From positions 558,001 to 622,000 of the forward strand of contig CAVVTG010000002.1 of the NCBI GenBank assembly GCA_963751105.1: 64,000 bases of DNA, in the 5' to 3' direction. Numbering within the stretch: the first letter of the stretch is position 1; each line of letters starts with the position of its first letter. Below are positions 1 to 7,854 of this stretch, in pieces. Made by a program: the position numbers and the translations under genes. Source of the stretch: JACVRW01 sp963751105 (GTDB lineage: Bacteria; Actinomycetota; Thermoleophilia; Solirubrobacterales; Thermoleophilaceae). The notes beneath the pieces were generated by a model. The model had not been told where the DNA came from. It ran no database searches and saw only the letters and a list, made by a program, of their open reading frames with translations.

Positions 1-406
1 GAGCGAGCCCGGACAGGAGGAAGGCGGCGCCGATGGCGGCCAGCATGGTGACCGGCCCACCGGTGACCGGCAGGGTGGCCGAGCCGGAACCGGTGGCGCC
101 GGTGGTGGCCGCACCCGATTCGGTGCTGGGATCCGTGGTGGTGTTGCCGGTGTCGCCGCTGTCGACGGAGCCTCCGCTCGTCACGTCGTCGCCGCTCGTC
201 ACGTCGTCGCCGCTCTGGGGCGTGCCGGAGCCGCTGGAGCCGTTGCCTCCGCCGCCACCCCCGCTGTTGCCGCCTGAGTTGTTCTGACCCTGAAACGGGT
301 CGGTGTATTGCTCGTCCCCGGCGCTCTGTGCCAGCACGGTCGCGGGAAGGGCGACAGCGACAACGGCGACGAGCGCGAGAGCGAGCAGCCCCCTGATCGT
401 GCGCAT
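1..406 (-). CDS. LPXTG-anchored, Gly/Ser/Thr-rich surface protein (3' end outside window)
   Basis: Read on the minus strand from the ATG at 406 with AGGAA a few bases upstream. The product begins with basic residues, a hydrophobic stretch and an ALA-type signal peptidase site (MRTIRG then about 16 hydrophobic residues, cleavage near residue 27). It continues with a low-complexity Gly/Ser/Thr/Asp-rich linker (residues about 40-105) containing the tandem hexapeptide GDDVTS twice, then LPVTG followed by a hydrophobic segment that runs off the left edge. This is the layout of a sortase substrate: secretion signal, flexible spacer, LPXTG motif, membrane anchor. No folded adhesive or enzymatic domain is visible, so it may be a stalk or wall-spacer protein. 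The C-terminal charged tail lies outside the window. No sortase gene is present here. The signal peptide and LPVTG are seen; anchoring is inferred from the family. Confidence 0.75.
   Translation of the reverse strand, partial: MRTIRGLLALALVAVVAVALPATVLAQSAGDEQYTDPFQGQNNSGGNSGGGGGGNGSSGSGTPQSGDDVTSGDDVTSGGSVDSGDTGNTTTDPSTESGAATTGATGSGSATLPVTGGPVTMLAAIGAAFLLSGLA
177..212. repeat. Two exact 18-bp tandem repeats inside the LPXTG protein gene
   Basis: The 18-bp unit at 177-194 is repeated exactly at 195-212. It encodes the two GDDVTS hexapeptides of the spacer. Short in-frame repeats of this kind allow spacer length to change by slippage. Confidence 0.8.
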
Positions 407-468
407 CGAGTTATTCCTAGCACATGTTTCGCGCCGTGCGGCCGTCGGCGAGGCGAGGAGGAGCGGCC

Positions 469-474
469 TAGACT
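469..474 (+). promoter_or_regulatory. Candidate -10 box TAGACT
   Basis: TAGACT ends 9 bases before the ATG at 484, leaving almost no leader. It fits the actinobacterial TANNNT -10 pattern. No convincing -35 was seen. Confidence 0.4.
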
Positions 475-483
475 GACGCGCCA

Positions 484-927
484 ATGTCCTCGCAAGTCCT
501 ACTGCGCGCGGCGCTCGTGGTCGTCGGCGTGGCGGCCGTGGTCTGGCTCGGCGCCGGACTGCGGGCCAGCAACGCGGCCTCCGACGGCGCGGCGATCGTG
601 AACAGAGAGGGGGAGCGGACGCCGGCAGAGGCGGCGCGCGCGCTCGACCTCCTGCGCGATGCCCGCAGCTTCAACGCCGACATGGATCCCGAGGTCAACG
701 AGGTGATCCTGCTCTCGATCACCGGCAAGCCCGAGCAGTCGCTGGCTCTGGCGGAGACGGTGGTGGCCGCGGAGCCCCGCAACGTGGACACCTGGTTCGC
801 CCTGTGGGCGGCCGCACTGGCGGCCGGGGAGCGCGAACGGGCCGACCGCGCCATCGCGGAGGTGCGCGAGCTGGATCCCCTGCGGGCGCGCACGCTCGAA
901 CGGCTCGACCCCCAGGCCTCGTCCTGA
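484..927 (+). CDS. Small membrane-anchored TPR-like protein
   Basis: 147 residues. An N-terminal hydrophobic segment (about residues 8-28) is followed by a helical, alanine-rich region that looks like a pair of TPR-type helices (about 60-140: ALAETVVAAEPRN, WFALWAAALAAGERERADRAI, then a DPLRART tail). Such proteins usually act as scaffolds. The stop overlaps the start of the following glycosyltransferase (TGATG), so the two are very likely co-translated and the protein may serve the surface-glycan machinery. I do not recognise a named family. The start is supported by the TAGACT box just upstream. Confidence 0.7.
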   Translation: MSSQVLLRAALVVVGVAAVVWLGAGLRASNAASDGAAIVNREGERTPAEAARALDLLRDARSFNADMDPEVNEVILLSITGKPEQSLALAETVVAAEPRNVDTWFALWAAALAAGERERADRAIAEVRELDPLRARTLERLDPQASS

Positions 928-3707
928 TGGCTGCCACCACCGGCACGGCCCCTGCGGGGGAGGCCGTCGGCTCCGCCGACCGCGCCGGGCCCGAGCTGCA
1001 CCTTCAGCTCGACTACCCGCTGCCCGAGCGGCTGGCGGTGGGCGCGGGCACGGCGCTGTTTGTCTGCGGCTGGTGCTTCTCCCCGCACGACCGGGTCAGC
1101 TCGCTCTCGTTCGTGCTCGACGGTGAGGCCCAGCCGGTGATGGCGGAGCTGATGCCGCGAGGAGACGTCTTCAGGGCCCTGCACCCGGCCATCGACCCCT
1201 ACGGCACCCAGGGCCTGAGCGCCGACCCGGACTCGGATGAGGACCCCGAGCTGCGCAGCTTCCGCAGCGGCTTCTGGGGTCTGGTGAGGGTCGGGCCGCG
1301 GCCCGAGGGCGCCGAGCTCGACCTGCGCCTGCGCGCCACGCTCGGCAGCGGAGGCGAGACGGAGGCCGCGATCGCCCGCGTCGCCGTCGACGAGGGCTCC
1401 GCTCGCCCGGTCGAGATCGACCCCCCGGAGCCCGCAGCAGGCCCGTTGGTCGCGGTGTGCATGGCCACCTTCAACCCGCCGCCCGAGCTGTTGCGGCGCC
1501 AGCTGGACTCGATCCGCGCCCAGACGCATCGCAACTGGGTGTGCGTGATCTCCGACGACTGCTCGAGTCCCGAGAGCTTCGCCGCCCTCGAGGAGGCGGT
1601 GGCGGACGACCCGCGCTTCGTCGTCTCGCGCTCGCCCGAGCGGCTGCACTTCTACCGGAACTTCGAGCGCGCGCTGGGCCTGGCGCCCGCCGGCGCGGAG
1701 TTCGTGGCCATGGCCGACCAGGACGACGCCTGGCACCCGGACAAGCTCGAGACGCTGTTGGCCGAGATCGGCGGCGCGCAGCTGGTCTACAGCGACGCGC
1801 GCATCATCGACCGCGAGGGCGAGCTGATCTCGGACACCTACTGGAGCATCCGCCGTCCCAACCACGACAACCTCCTGTCGCTGCTGATGGCCAACTCGGT
1901 GACCGGCGCGGCGTCGCTGTTCCGGCGCGACCTGCTGGGCTATGCGCTGCCCTTCCCGCCGCGCCAGTTCTCCCACTTCCACGATCACTGGATCGGTCTG
2001 GTGGCGCGGGTGCTGGGCAACGTGGCCTTCGTCGAGCGCCCGCTGTACGACTACGTGCAGCACGGCAACGCGGTCCTGGGACACGCCGGGGCGAACTGGA
2101 TGCCGCCGTTGCGCACCCGGCTCAACTGGCTGAAGAAGGACCCGAGGGAGCGGGTGCGCAGCTGGCGGCTGCACTACTTCGTGGACTGCTGCCGGCTGAT
2201 GCAGTTCACGACGATCCTGGAGATGCGCTGCGGCCCGGCGACGAGCTCCGGACGCCGCCGCTCGCTGAGGCGCTTCCCCGACGCCGAGCGCTCACCGCTC
2301 GCGCTGGCCAACCTGGGCCGGCGCGCCGTGCGCGAGCTGCTCGGCGAGTCGAAGACGCTCGGCGCCGAGATTGCGCTCTTCTTCGCCTTCGCGTGGCGGC
2401 GCCTGGTGGTGGCGGCCACGCGCGGCCTCGACCGCCCGAGGCGGCGAATGCGGATCGACGCGCGGACGCCGATGACCCTTCTCCCCGTGCCGGGCCGCCG
2501 CGATCCCAGCAACGTGGCCGTCGGCACGGTCGGGGCCAAGATCGCGCCGCTCGAGCTGGCCGTGCGCGACGACGCGCCGGAGCGGGTGAACATCCTCATC
2601 CCGACGATCGACCTGGAGCACTTCTTCGGCGGCTACATCACCAAGCTCAACCTGGCCCGCCGCCTGGCCGAGCGCGGCGCGCGGGTGCGGATCGTCACCG
2701 TGGACCCGGTGCCGACGCTGCCCGCCACCTGGCGGCAGCGGCTCGAGTCCTACAGCGGGCTCGAGGGAGTGTTCGACCGGGTGGAGGTCGAGTTCGGGCG
2801 CGAGTCCCAGGGCCTCGAGGTCAGCCGCTCGGACCGCTTCGTGGCCAGCACCTGGTGGACGGCTCACATCGCCCGCAGCGCGCTCGACTCCCTCGACGGC
2901 GGCCGCTTCGTCTATCTCATCCAGGAGTACGAGCCCTTCACCTTCCCGATGGGCACCTACGCGGCACTGGCCACCGACTCCTACCGGCTCCCGCACTACG
3001 GCGTCTTCTCGAGTGAGCTGCTGCGCGACTACTTCCGCGGCCACGGCATCGGCGTCTTCGCCGGCGGAGCGCTGGACGGGGACGCCGCCTCGGTCTCCTT
3101 CCAGAACGCGATCACGGCGGTGGAGCCGCCGTCGGCGGGCGATCTGGCCCGGCGCGAATCTCGCCGGCTGCTGTTCTACGCACGTCCCGAGCCTCATGCC
3201 GCGCGGAACATGTTCGAGCTGGGCGTGCTGGCGCTGGGCCGGGCGGTGGAGAAGGGCGCCTTCGGGGTGGGCTGGGAGCTGCACGGCATCGGATCGGTGG
3301 AGGGCGCGCAGCGCCTCGAGCTCGGTGGCGGGGCGGCGCTGGAGCTGGCGCCGCGCCGCGAGCAGGGGGGCTACGCCGACGTGCTGCGCGAGCACGACGT
3401 CGGCCTGGCGTTGATGTACACACCACATCCCAGCCTCGTGCCCATCGAGATGGCCTCGGCTGGGATGCTCACGGTGACCAACTCGTTCGAGAACAAGACC
3501 CCCCAGGCGATGTCCGCGATCTCCTCCAACCTGATCACGACGGAGCCCAGCCTCGATGGCATCGCCGACGGGCTGGTGGAGGCCTCGGCGCGCGTGGACG
3601 AGCACGAGGCGCGGGCGGCCGGAAGCCACGTGAGCTGGAGCCGCTCCTGGCACGACTCGTTCCCGGATGAGCTGATGGCCCGCATCGAGTCCTTTCTCGA
3701 GGCATGA
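927..3707 (+). CDS. Bifunctional glycosyltransferase: GT2 domain fused to WsaF-like GT4-type domain
   Basis: 926 residues, starting at the ATG that overlaps the upstream stop; an open extension to 804 is only the other frame of the previous gene. Residues about 1-165 form a beta-rich domain ending in a PELRSFRSGFW motif that recurs in the gene at 7855-9390. Residues about 170-400 are a GT2 fold: VAVCMATFN start, ISDDCSSPE, and the metal/nucleotide motif DQDD near 264. From about residue 553 a second enzyme begins (NILIPTIDLEHFFGGY, later VYLIQEYEPFTFPMG), resembling the rhamnosyltransferase WsaF of S-layer glycan synthesis. The protein probably adds two successive sugars, or one sugar by each domain, to a lipid-linked surface glycan at the cytoplasmic membrane. 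Sugar identities cannot be read from sequence. The following methyltransferase overlaps its stop by 4 bp. Confidence 0.85.
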   Translation: MAATTGTAPAGEAVGSADRAGPELHLQLDYPLPERLAVGAGTALFVCGWCFSPHDRVSSLSFVLDGEAQPVMAELMPRGDVFRALHPAIDPYGTQGLSADPDSDEDPELRSFRSGFWGLVRVGPRPEGAELDLRLRATLGSGGETEAAIARVAVDEGSARPVEIDPPEPAAGPLVAVCMATFNPPPELLRRQLDSIRAQTHRNWVCVISDDCSSPESFAALEEAVADDPRFVVSRSPERLHFYRNFERALGLAPAGAEFVAMADQDDAWHPDKLETLLAEIGGAQLVYSDARIIDREGELISDTYWSIRRPNHDNLLSLLMANSVTGAASLFRRDLLGYALPFPPRQFSHFHDHWIGLVARVLGNVAFVERPLYDYVQHGNAVLGHAGANWMPPLRTRLNWLKKDPRERVRSWRLHYFVDCCRLMQFTTILEMRCGPATSSGRRRSLRRFPDAERSPLALANLGRRAVRELLGESKTLGAEIALFFAFAWRRLVVAATRGLDRPRRRMRIDARTPMTLLPVPGRRDPSNVAVGTVGAKIAPLELAVRDDAPERVNILIPTIDLEHFFGGYITKLNLARRLAERGARVRIVTVDPVPTLPATWRQRLESYSGLEGVFDRVEVEFGRESQGLEVSRSDRFVASTWWTAHIARSALDSLDGGRFVYLIQEYEPFTFPMGTYAALATDSYRLPHYGVFSSELLRDYFRGHGIGVFAGGALDGDAASVSFQNAITAVEPPSAGDLARRESRRLLFYARPEPHAARNMFELGVLALGRAVEKGAFGVGWELHGIGSVEGAQRLELGGGAALELAPRREQGGYADVLREHDVGLALMYTPHPSLVPIEMASAGMLTVTNSFENKTPQAMSAISSNLITTEPSLDGIADGLVEASARVDEHEARAAGSHVSWSRSWHDSFPDELMARIESFLEA

Positions 3708-4432
3708 ACCGTTGGCTCTCGCCGGGGGCGGCCGGAGTCGCCCGCACGCGCCGGCGAATCGCCGAGCGCTACCTGAGCGGCGCGGGCGTCGAGATCGGCG
3801 CGCTGCACGAGCCGCTGCCGCCTCCCGAGGGCGTGACCGTCCGCTACGTCGACCGCCTCGACCTGGACGGGCTGCGCGCTCACTACCCCGAGCTCGCCGA
3901 CAGGCCGCTCGTGGCTCCGGACATCGTCGACGACGGCGAGCGGCTCTCGAGCCTCCCGGACTCGAGCCAGGACTTCGTGGTGGCCAATCACTTCATCGAG
4001 CACTGCGAGGAGCCGATCGGCGCGCTGATCGCCTTCCTGCGCGTGCTGCGGCCGGGCGGGATCGCCTATCTGGCGGTTCCCGATCGCCGCCAGGGAGTCG
4101 ACGTCGAGCGCTCACCCACGACGTTCGAGCACCTCCAGCGCGACCACGAGGAAGGACCGTCGTGGTCGCGCTCCGATCACTACTCCGAGTGGGCCCGGCT
4201 CGTGGACGCCCGACTCGGCAACATCGCACCGGAGCAGGCCGAGGAGCACGCTCGCAGCATGGAGGAGCGCTCCTACAGCATCCACTTTCACGCCTGGGAC
4301 CGCAGTGAGTTCGTCGGGATGCTCGACCGGGCCCGCCGGGCCTACGACCTGCCGGTGGAGACACTCGAGCTGACCCCGAACCGGCACGAGTTCATCGTCG
4401 TGCTGCGCAGGCGGGCGCAACCCGGTCCATGA
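3704..4432 (+). CDS. Class I SAM-dependent methyltransferase
   Basis: 242 residues. The region VEIGALHEPLP (about 26-36) takes the place of SAM-binding motif I, and LRPGGIAYLAVPD (about 114-126) is the post-motif III strand typical of Methyltransf_11-type enzymes. HFIEHCEEP is the usual His/Glu acceptor-side loop. The ATG overlaps the stop of the two-domain glycosyltransferase (ATGA), and its own end overlaps the acyltransferase start by 4 bp, so the four genes from 484 to 5676 form one tight operon. It probably methylates a sugar or glycan intermediate; the target is unknown. Confidence 0.8.
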   Translation: MNRWLSPGAAGVARTRRRIAERYLSGAGVEIGALHEPLPPPEGVTVRYVDRLDLDGLRAHYPELADRPLVAPDIVDDGERLSSLPDSSQDFVVANHFIEHCEEPIGALIAFLRVLRPGGIAYLAVPDRRQGVDVERSPTTFEHLQRDHEEGPSWSRSDHYSEWARLVDARLGNIAPEQAEEHARSMEERSYSIHFHAWDRSEFVGMLDRARRAYDLPVETLELTPNRHEFIVVLRRRAQPGP

Positions 4433-5676
4433 GCGCCCGCACCGGTGCCGCGGTCGAGAAGCCCGCGCCCGCGGTCGCCCCACCTCCCGGCAACCCTCGC
4501 TTCCCGCTCTTCGACGGACTGCGGGCGATCGCGGCGCTGTCGGTCCTGACCTTTCACGTCGCCGCGATCTCCGGGGCGCTCGAGCGGGGCTTTGCCGGGG
4601 ACGTCCTGGCGATGCTCAGCCGCGGGGTCATCCTGTTCTTCGTCATCTCGGGCTTCCTGCTCTACCGGCCGTTCGTGGCCGCGCGGGCCGGGCGGCGCCG
4701 GGCCCCGAGCAGCACGCGCTACGCACGCCGGCGCGTCCTGCGGATCGTTCCCGCGTACTGGTTCGCGCTCACCGTGCTCGCGATCTACCCCGGGATCGAG
4801 GGCGTGTTCAGCGACGACTGGTGGCGCTACTACTTCTTTCTCCAGCTCTACTCGGAGACCACGTTCGCCGGCGGCATCGCCGTGGCGTGGACGCTGTGCG
4901 TGGAGGTCACCTTCTACGTTCTCCTCCCGCTCTACGCGTTCGCCGTGGGCCGCCTGTCGCCGGGTGAGGGTCCCCGCGGGTGGCTGCGGGCCGAGGTCAT
5001 GGCGCTCGTGCTGGTGGCCACGGTGGGGGTGGGCATCCAGATCGCCGAGGCCCGCCGGGCGGTGCCGATGGAGGTCGGCCAGAGCGTGCTCGGTCAGTCC
5101 ACCTGGTTTGCCCTCGGCATGGCGCTGGCGGTCGCCAGTGTGGCCGTCCACCACGCCCGGTCCGAATCGCGGCCGTTGCGGATCGTGGCCGCACATCCCG
5201 GCCTGCTCTGGCTCGGGGCGGCCGGGGCGCTCGCCGGCCTGGCGGCGCTGCTTCATCCCGGCGGGCTGTTCGAGATCGCCCAGGCGCTCGAGAGCAAGCA
5301 GTCGGTGCCGAAGACTCTGGCCTCGATCGTCCTCACCGCGCTGATGAGCCTGCTGCTGGCGCTGCCGGCGGTCTTCGCCGACCGCGCAGGCGGGCTGCCC
5401 CGGCGGCTGCTGGCGGCCGCTCCGGTGGCCTGGCTCGGCCTGATCAGCTACGGGATCTACCTGTGGCATCTCCCGCTCGCTCAACTGATCGGCCTGTCGC
5501 CCGAGGCGAGCCCGTTCACGTCGGGCGCGGGCCTCGACCTCGTGGGAGCGGTCCCTCAGGGCACGACGGCCGTCCTGCTCGCGGCCACGCTGGCGGCCAC
5601 CACCGCGGTGGCGGCGCTGAGCTACTACGTGGTCGAGCTGCCGTTCCTGCGCCGCAAGGAGCGCCCGACGGCCTAG
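4429..5676 (+). CDS. Acyltransferase 3 family (OafA/YrhL-like) membrane O-acyltransferase
   Basis: 415 residues with about ten hydrophobic segments. The N-terminus FPLFDGLRAIAALSVLTFHV carries the conserved R/H pair of the acyltransferase-3 family. RRVLRIVPAYW and WTLCVEVTFY are further hallmarks, and the end contains LGLISYGIYLWHLPL. Family members move acetyl or other acyl groups onto extracytoplasmic sugars. It is the last gene of the 484-5676 operon and its stop overlaps the convergent ABC permease stop by 4 bp. A paralogue lies at 15394-16650. The acceptor is presumably the glycan built by this locus. Confidence 0.9.
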   Translation: MSARTGAAVEKPAPAVAPPPGNPRFPLFDGLRAIAALSVLTFHVAAISGALERGFAGDVLAMLSRGVILFFVISGFLLYRPFVAARAGRRRAPSSTRYARRRVLRIVPAYWFALTVLAIYPGIEGVFSDDWWRYYFFLQLYSETTFAGGIAVAWTLCVEVTFYVLLPLYAFAVGRLSPGEGPRGWLRAEVMALVLVATVGVGIQIAEARRAVPMEVGQSVLGQSTWFALGMALAVASVAVHHARSESRPLRIVAAHPGLLWLGAAGALAGLAALLHPGGLFEIAQALESKQSVPKTLASIVLTALMSLLLALPAVFADRAGGLPRRLLAAAPVAWLGLISYGIYLWHLPLAQLIGLSPEASPFTSGAGLDLVGAVPQGTTAVLLAATLAATTAVAALSYYVVELPFLRRKERPTA

Positions 5677-6515
5677 AGCTGCTCGGCGATGCGGGGCGCC
5701 TCGCGGTTGAAGATCCACACCGCGTAGACGCAGGTGGCCACGAAGATCACCGCCGCCGGCACCAGCCCCAGGTACCCGCCGGCCAGCTCGGCGGGGCCGG
5801 GCGCGCCGGGATCGATCACCCAGCCTCGGGCCAGTTCGAACAGCGGGGCCAGGGGGTTGATCAGCAGGATCTTCTGGAAGGACTCGGGCGCGAACTCCAG
5901 CGGGTACAGGACCGGGGTGGCGTAGAAGAGCACCGTGGCCAGCACCGTCCAGATGATCATCGTGTCGCGGTAGCGAGGGAACAGCGAGGAGACGATCATC
6001 GACACCGCGGTGGTGAAGACGAACAGGAGCACCAGGAACACGGGGAAGAGGAGCCAGGTCCAGGCGGGCGTGACGCCGAAGGCGAGGATGAACACGAACA
6101 CCACGATCAGGTTGAGCCCCAGGTTGAAGAGCGCGGTGAGCACGGCGGCGAGCGGGATCACCAGGCGCGGGAACTGCGTCTTTCTGACCACGCCCTCCTG
6201 GCCCACGATCGAGCCGACAGCGGTGATCGTGGCCTCCTGGAAGAAGCTGAACAGCACGATGTTGAACAGCAGCAGCACCTCGTAGTTCGGCACGGCCGAG
6301 CCGAGCCGGAAGATCTGCGTGAACACCGCCAGGAGCACGCCGAACAGGATCAGCGGCCGCGCCAGCGACCACACGTAGCCGAGCACGGTCCCGAAGTAGG
6401 TCTTCTTGAACTCGGTGATGGCCGTCAGGAGGAGCAGGTCCCAGGAGCGGCGCAGGCCGCCGCCGAGGGCCGAGGGGCCGCGGACCTCCCGCAGCTGAGG
6501 GGCCGCCTCATTCAT
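5673..6515 (-). CDS. ABC-2 type polysaccharide export permease (Wzm/TagG-like)
   Basis: 280 residues. After a soluble N-terminus containing LLLLTAITEFKKTYFGTVLG, six membrane segments follow, with a PL.FELARGW motif late in the protein, as in Wzm, TagG and RfbA permeases of the ABC-2 family. It forms the membrane channel of an ABC exporter for lipid-linked polysaccharide. The ATPase gene lies immediately upstream on the same strand and overlaps by 8 bp (6508-6515). Confidence 0.9.
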   Translation of the reverse strand: MNEAAPQLREVRGPSALGGGLRRSWDLLLLTAITEFKKTYFGTVLGYVWSLARPLILFGVLLAVFTQIFRLGSAVPNYEVLLLFNIVLFSFFQEATITAVGSIVGQEGVVRKTQFPRLVIPLAAVLTALFNLGLNLIVVFVFILAFGVTPAWTWLLFPVFLVLLFVFTTAVSMIVSSLFPRYRDTMIIWTVLATVLFYATPVLYPLEFAPESFQKILLINPLAPLFELARGWVIDPGAPGPAELAGGYLGLVPAAVIFVATCVYAVWIFNREAPRIAEQL

Positions 6516-7821
6516 TGCGCGGTCCCTCCTCCAGCACGGCCTCGGCGTCCACCTGCACGGCCACCAGGCCGGGCGCGGGCTGTGTGCCGTACACCAGGAA
6601 GTCGATCAGCCGCACGACCTGGAGCGCCACATCGCCCTGGTTGCGGTTCCGGCAGATCCACCCGTTCACGTGGTAGCGGCCGGGGACCAGGGGGTTCTCG
6701 ATCTCACCCGTGATCCGAACTCTCTGGCCGGCCATGATGCGGTCTCGCTCAGGGTCATCGATCGAGAGCGTCTGGGTGAAGCCGAAGACCTCGACCGCGT
6801 TCTCGTTCAGGATGTGGAAGCTGAAGACCGGCCGCTCGAGGTCCTCGCGCGCCTCCACCACCAGCTTGAGCCGCAACGGCCGGCCCTGCTCCACGTTCTG
6901 GGTCTGCTCGCCGTTCTCGTTCTCGAGCCAGGCGTCCAGGACCCGAGCGTGCACGTCCGGACCCCAGCCCTCGGCCATCCCCCCGGTGTCGCCGTTGGCG
7001 CTCCCGAAGTTGCGGCGGTAGTAGTGGAGCGCCGTCTCCTCCGGATCGCCGATGTAACACATCTCCCCGTCGTGGATGAGCATCGCGCGGTCGCAGAGCC
7101 CCTGGACGGTGGCCATGTCGTGCGTCACGAGAACGATCGTCTTGCCGGCCTCGCGACGGTCCTGGAACACGTCCATGCACTTCTGGGAGAAGGCCGCGTC
7201 GCCGACGGCGAGGACCTCGTCGATCAACATGATGTCCGCGTCGGCCTGGACCATGGTGGCGAAGGCGAGCCGCACCAGCATGCCCGACGAGTAGTTCTTG
7301 AGCCTCAGCTCGACGAACTCCTGCAGCTCGGCGAAGTCGAGCACGGCATCGAGCCGTCTGCCCGCCTCGCGCCGGCTGAGGCCCATCATCACGCCGTTCA
7401 GCAGTACGTTCTCCCGCGCGGTGAGGTCCATGTTGAAGCCCACGCCGAGCTCGATGAAGGGAGCCAGGCGGCCGGCCATCCGGATCCGGCCCGCGTCGGC
7501 GCCGTAGATGCTCGCCATGATCTTCAGCAGGGTGCTCTTGCCCGAGCCGTTACGGCCGACGATCCCGAAGAACTCGCCCTTGTGGACGTCGAAGGAGATG
7601 TCGCGCAGCGCCTGAAGCTCGCGGTACTCCATCCTGGTGAACGGGTGCGTGGCCCGTTCCTTGAGCGAATCGACCCTGTGCAACGGGAGGCGAAACGCCT
7701 TGTCCACGCCCCGCGCCTCGATCACGACGGGGCCGTCGGTCTTGGGCACGCGGGTGGGCGCGGCCGACGCCTCGCCGGTGGCTGGATGCACGGAATTGGT
7801 GCTTGGCAAGGGCTGCTGCAC
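6508..7821 (-). CDS. ABC exporter ATPase with C-terminal carbohydrate-binding domain (Wzt/TagH-like)
   Basis: 437 residues. Walker A GRNGSGKST is at about 89-97, the signature NYSSGMLVRLAFA near 175 and Walker B IMLIDEVLAVGD near 197. Residues about 260-437 form the beta-sandwich seen in Wzt proteins, which bind the non-reducing end of the finished glycan before export (family knowledge). It pairs with the permease at 5673-6515. The longest frame starts at a GTG (7821) that lies inside a strong inverted repeat (7810-7835); an in-frame GTG at 7791 is the alternative start. The N-terminal 30 residues look like a disordered leader, so either fits. Confidence 0.9.
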   Translation of the reverse strand: MQQPLPSTNSVHPATGEASAAPTRVPKTDGPVVIEARGVDKAFRLPLHRVDSLKERATHPFTRMEYRELQALRDISFDVHKGEFFGIVGRNGSGKSTLLKIMASIYGADAGRIRMAGRLAPFIELGVGFNMDLTARENVLLNGVMMGLSRREAGRRLDAVLDFAELQEFVELRLKNYSSGMLVRLAFATMVQADADIMLIDEVLAVGDAAFSQKCMDVFQDRREAGKTIVLVTHDMATVQGLCDRAMLIHDGEMCYIGDPEETALHYYRRNFGSANGDTGGMAEGWGPDVHARVLDAWLENENGEQTQNVEQGRPLRLKLVVEAREDLERPVFSFHILNENAVEVFGFTQTLSIDDPERDRIMAGQRVRITGEIENPLVPGRYHVNGWICRNRNQGDVALQVVRLIDFLVYGTQPAPGLVAVQVDAEAVLEEGPRNE

Positions 7822-7835
7822 GCTAGCAGCAGCCC
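7810..7835 (-). promoter_or_regulatory. 10-bp perfect stem-loop between glycosyltransferase and Wzt genes
   Basis: The arms 7810-7819 (GGGCTGCTGC) and 7826-7835 (GCAGCAGCCC) pair perfectly around a 6-base loop. It sits after the stop of the upstream glycosyltransferase (7855) and covers the predicted GTG start at 7821. There is no T-tract on either side, so it is not a classical intrinsic terminator. An intercistronic RNA hairpin or attenuator is more likely. Confidence 0.5.
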
Positions 7836-7854
7836 CACATCGGACGCGGCGGCA

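Noticed and set aside
177..212. Possible CRISPR-like repeat
   Set aside because: Only two adjacent 18-bp copies with no spacer, inside a coding spacer region.
468..2174. Minus-strand open frame of 568 codons opposite the two-domain glycosyltransferase
   Set aside because: The plus strand has clear GT2 motifs and coupled starts; the minus frame is low-complexity shadow sequence.
4342..6372. Long minus-strand open frame (676 codons)
   Set aside because: It overlaps the acyltransferase and runs in another frame over the ABC permease; composition is Arg/Gly/Ala/His-rich with no recognisable motif. A GC-rich shadow.
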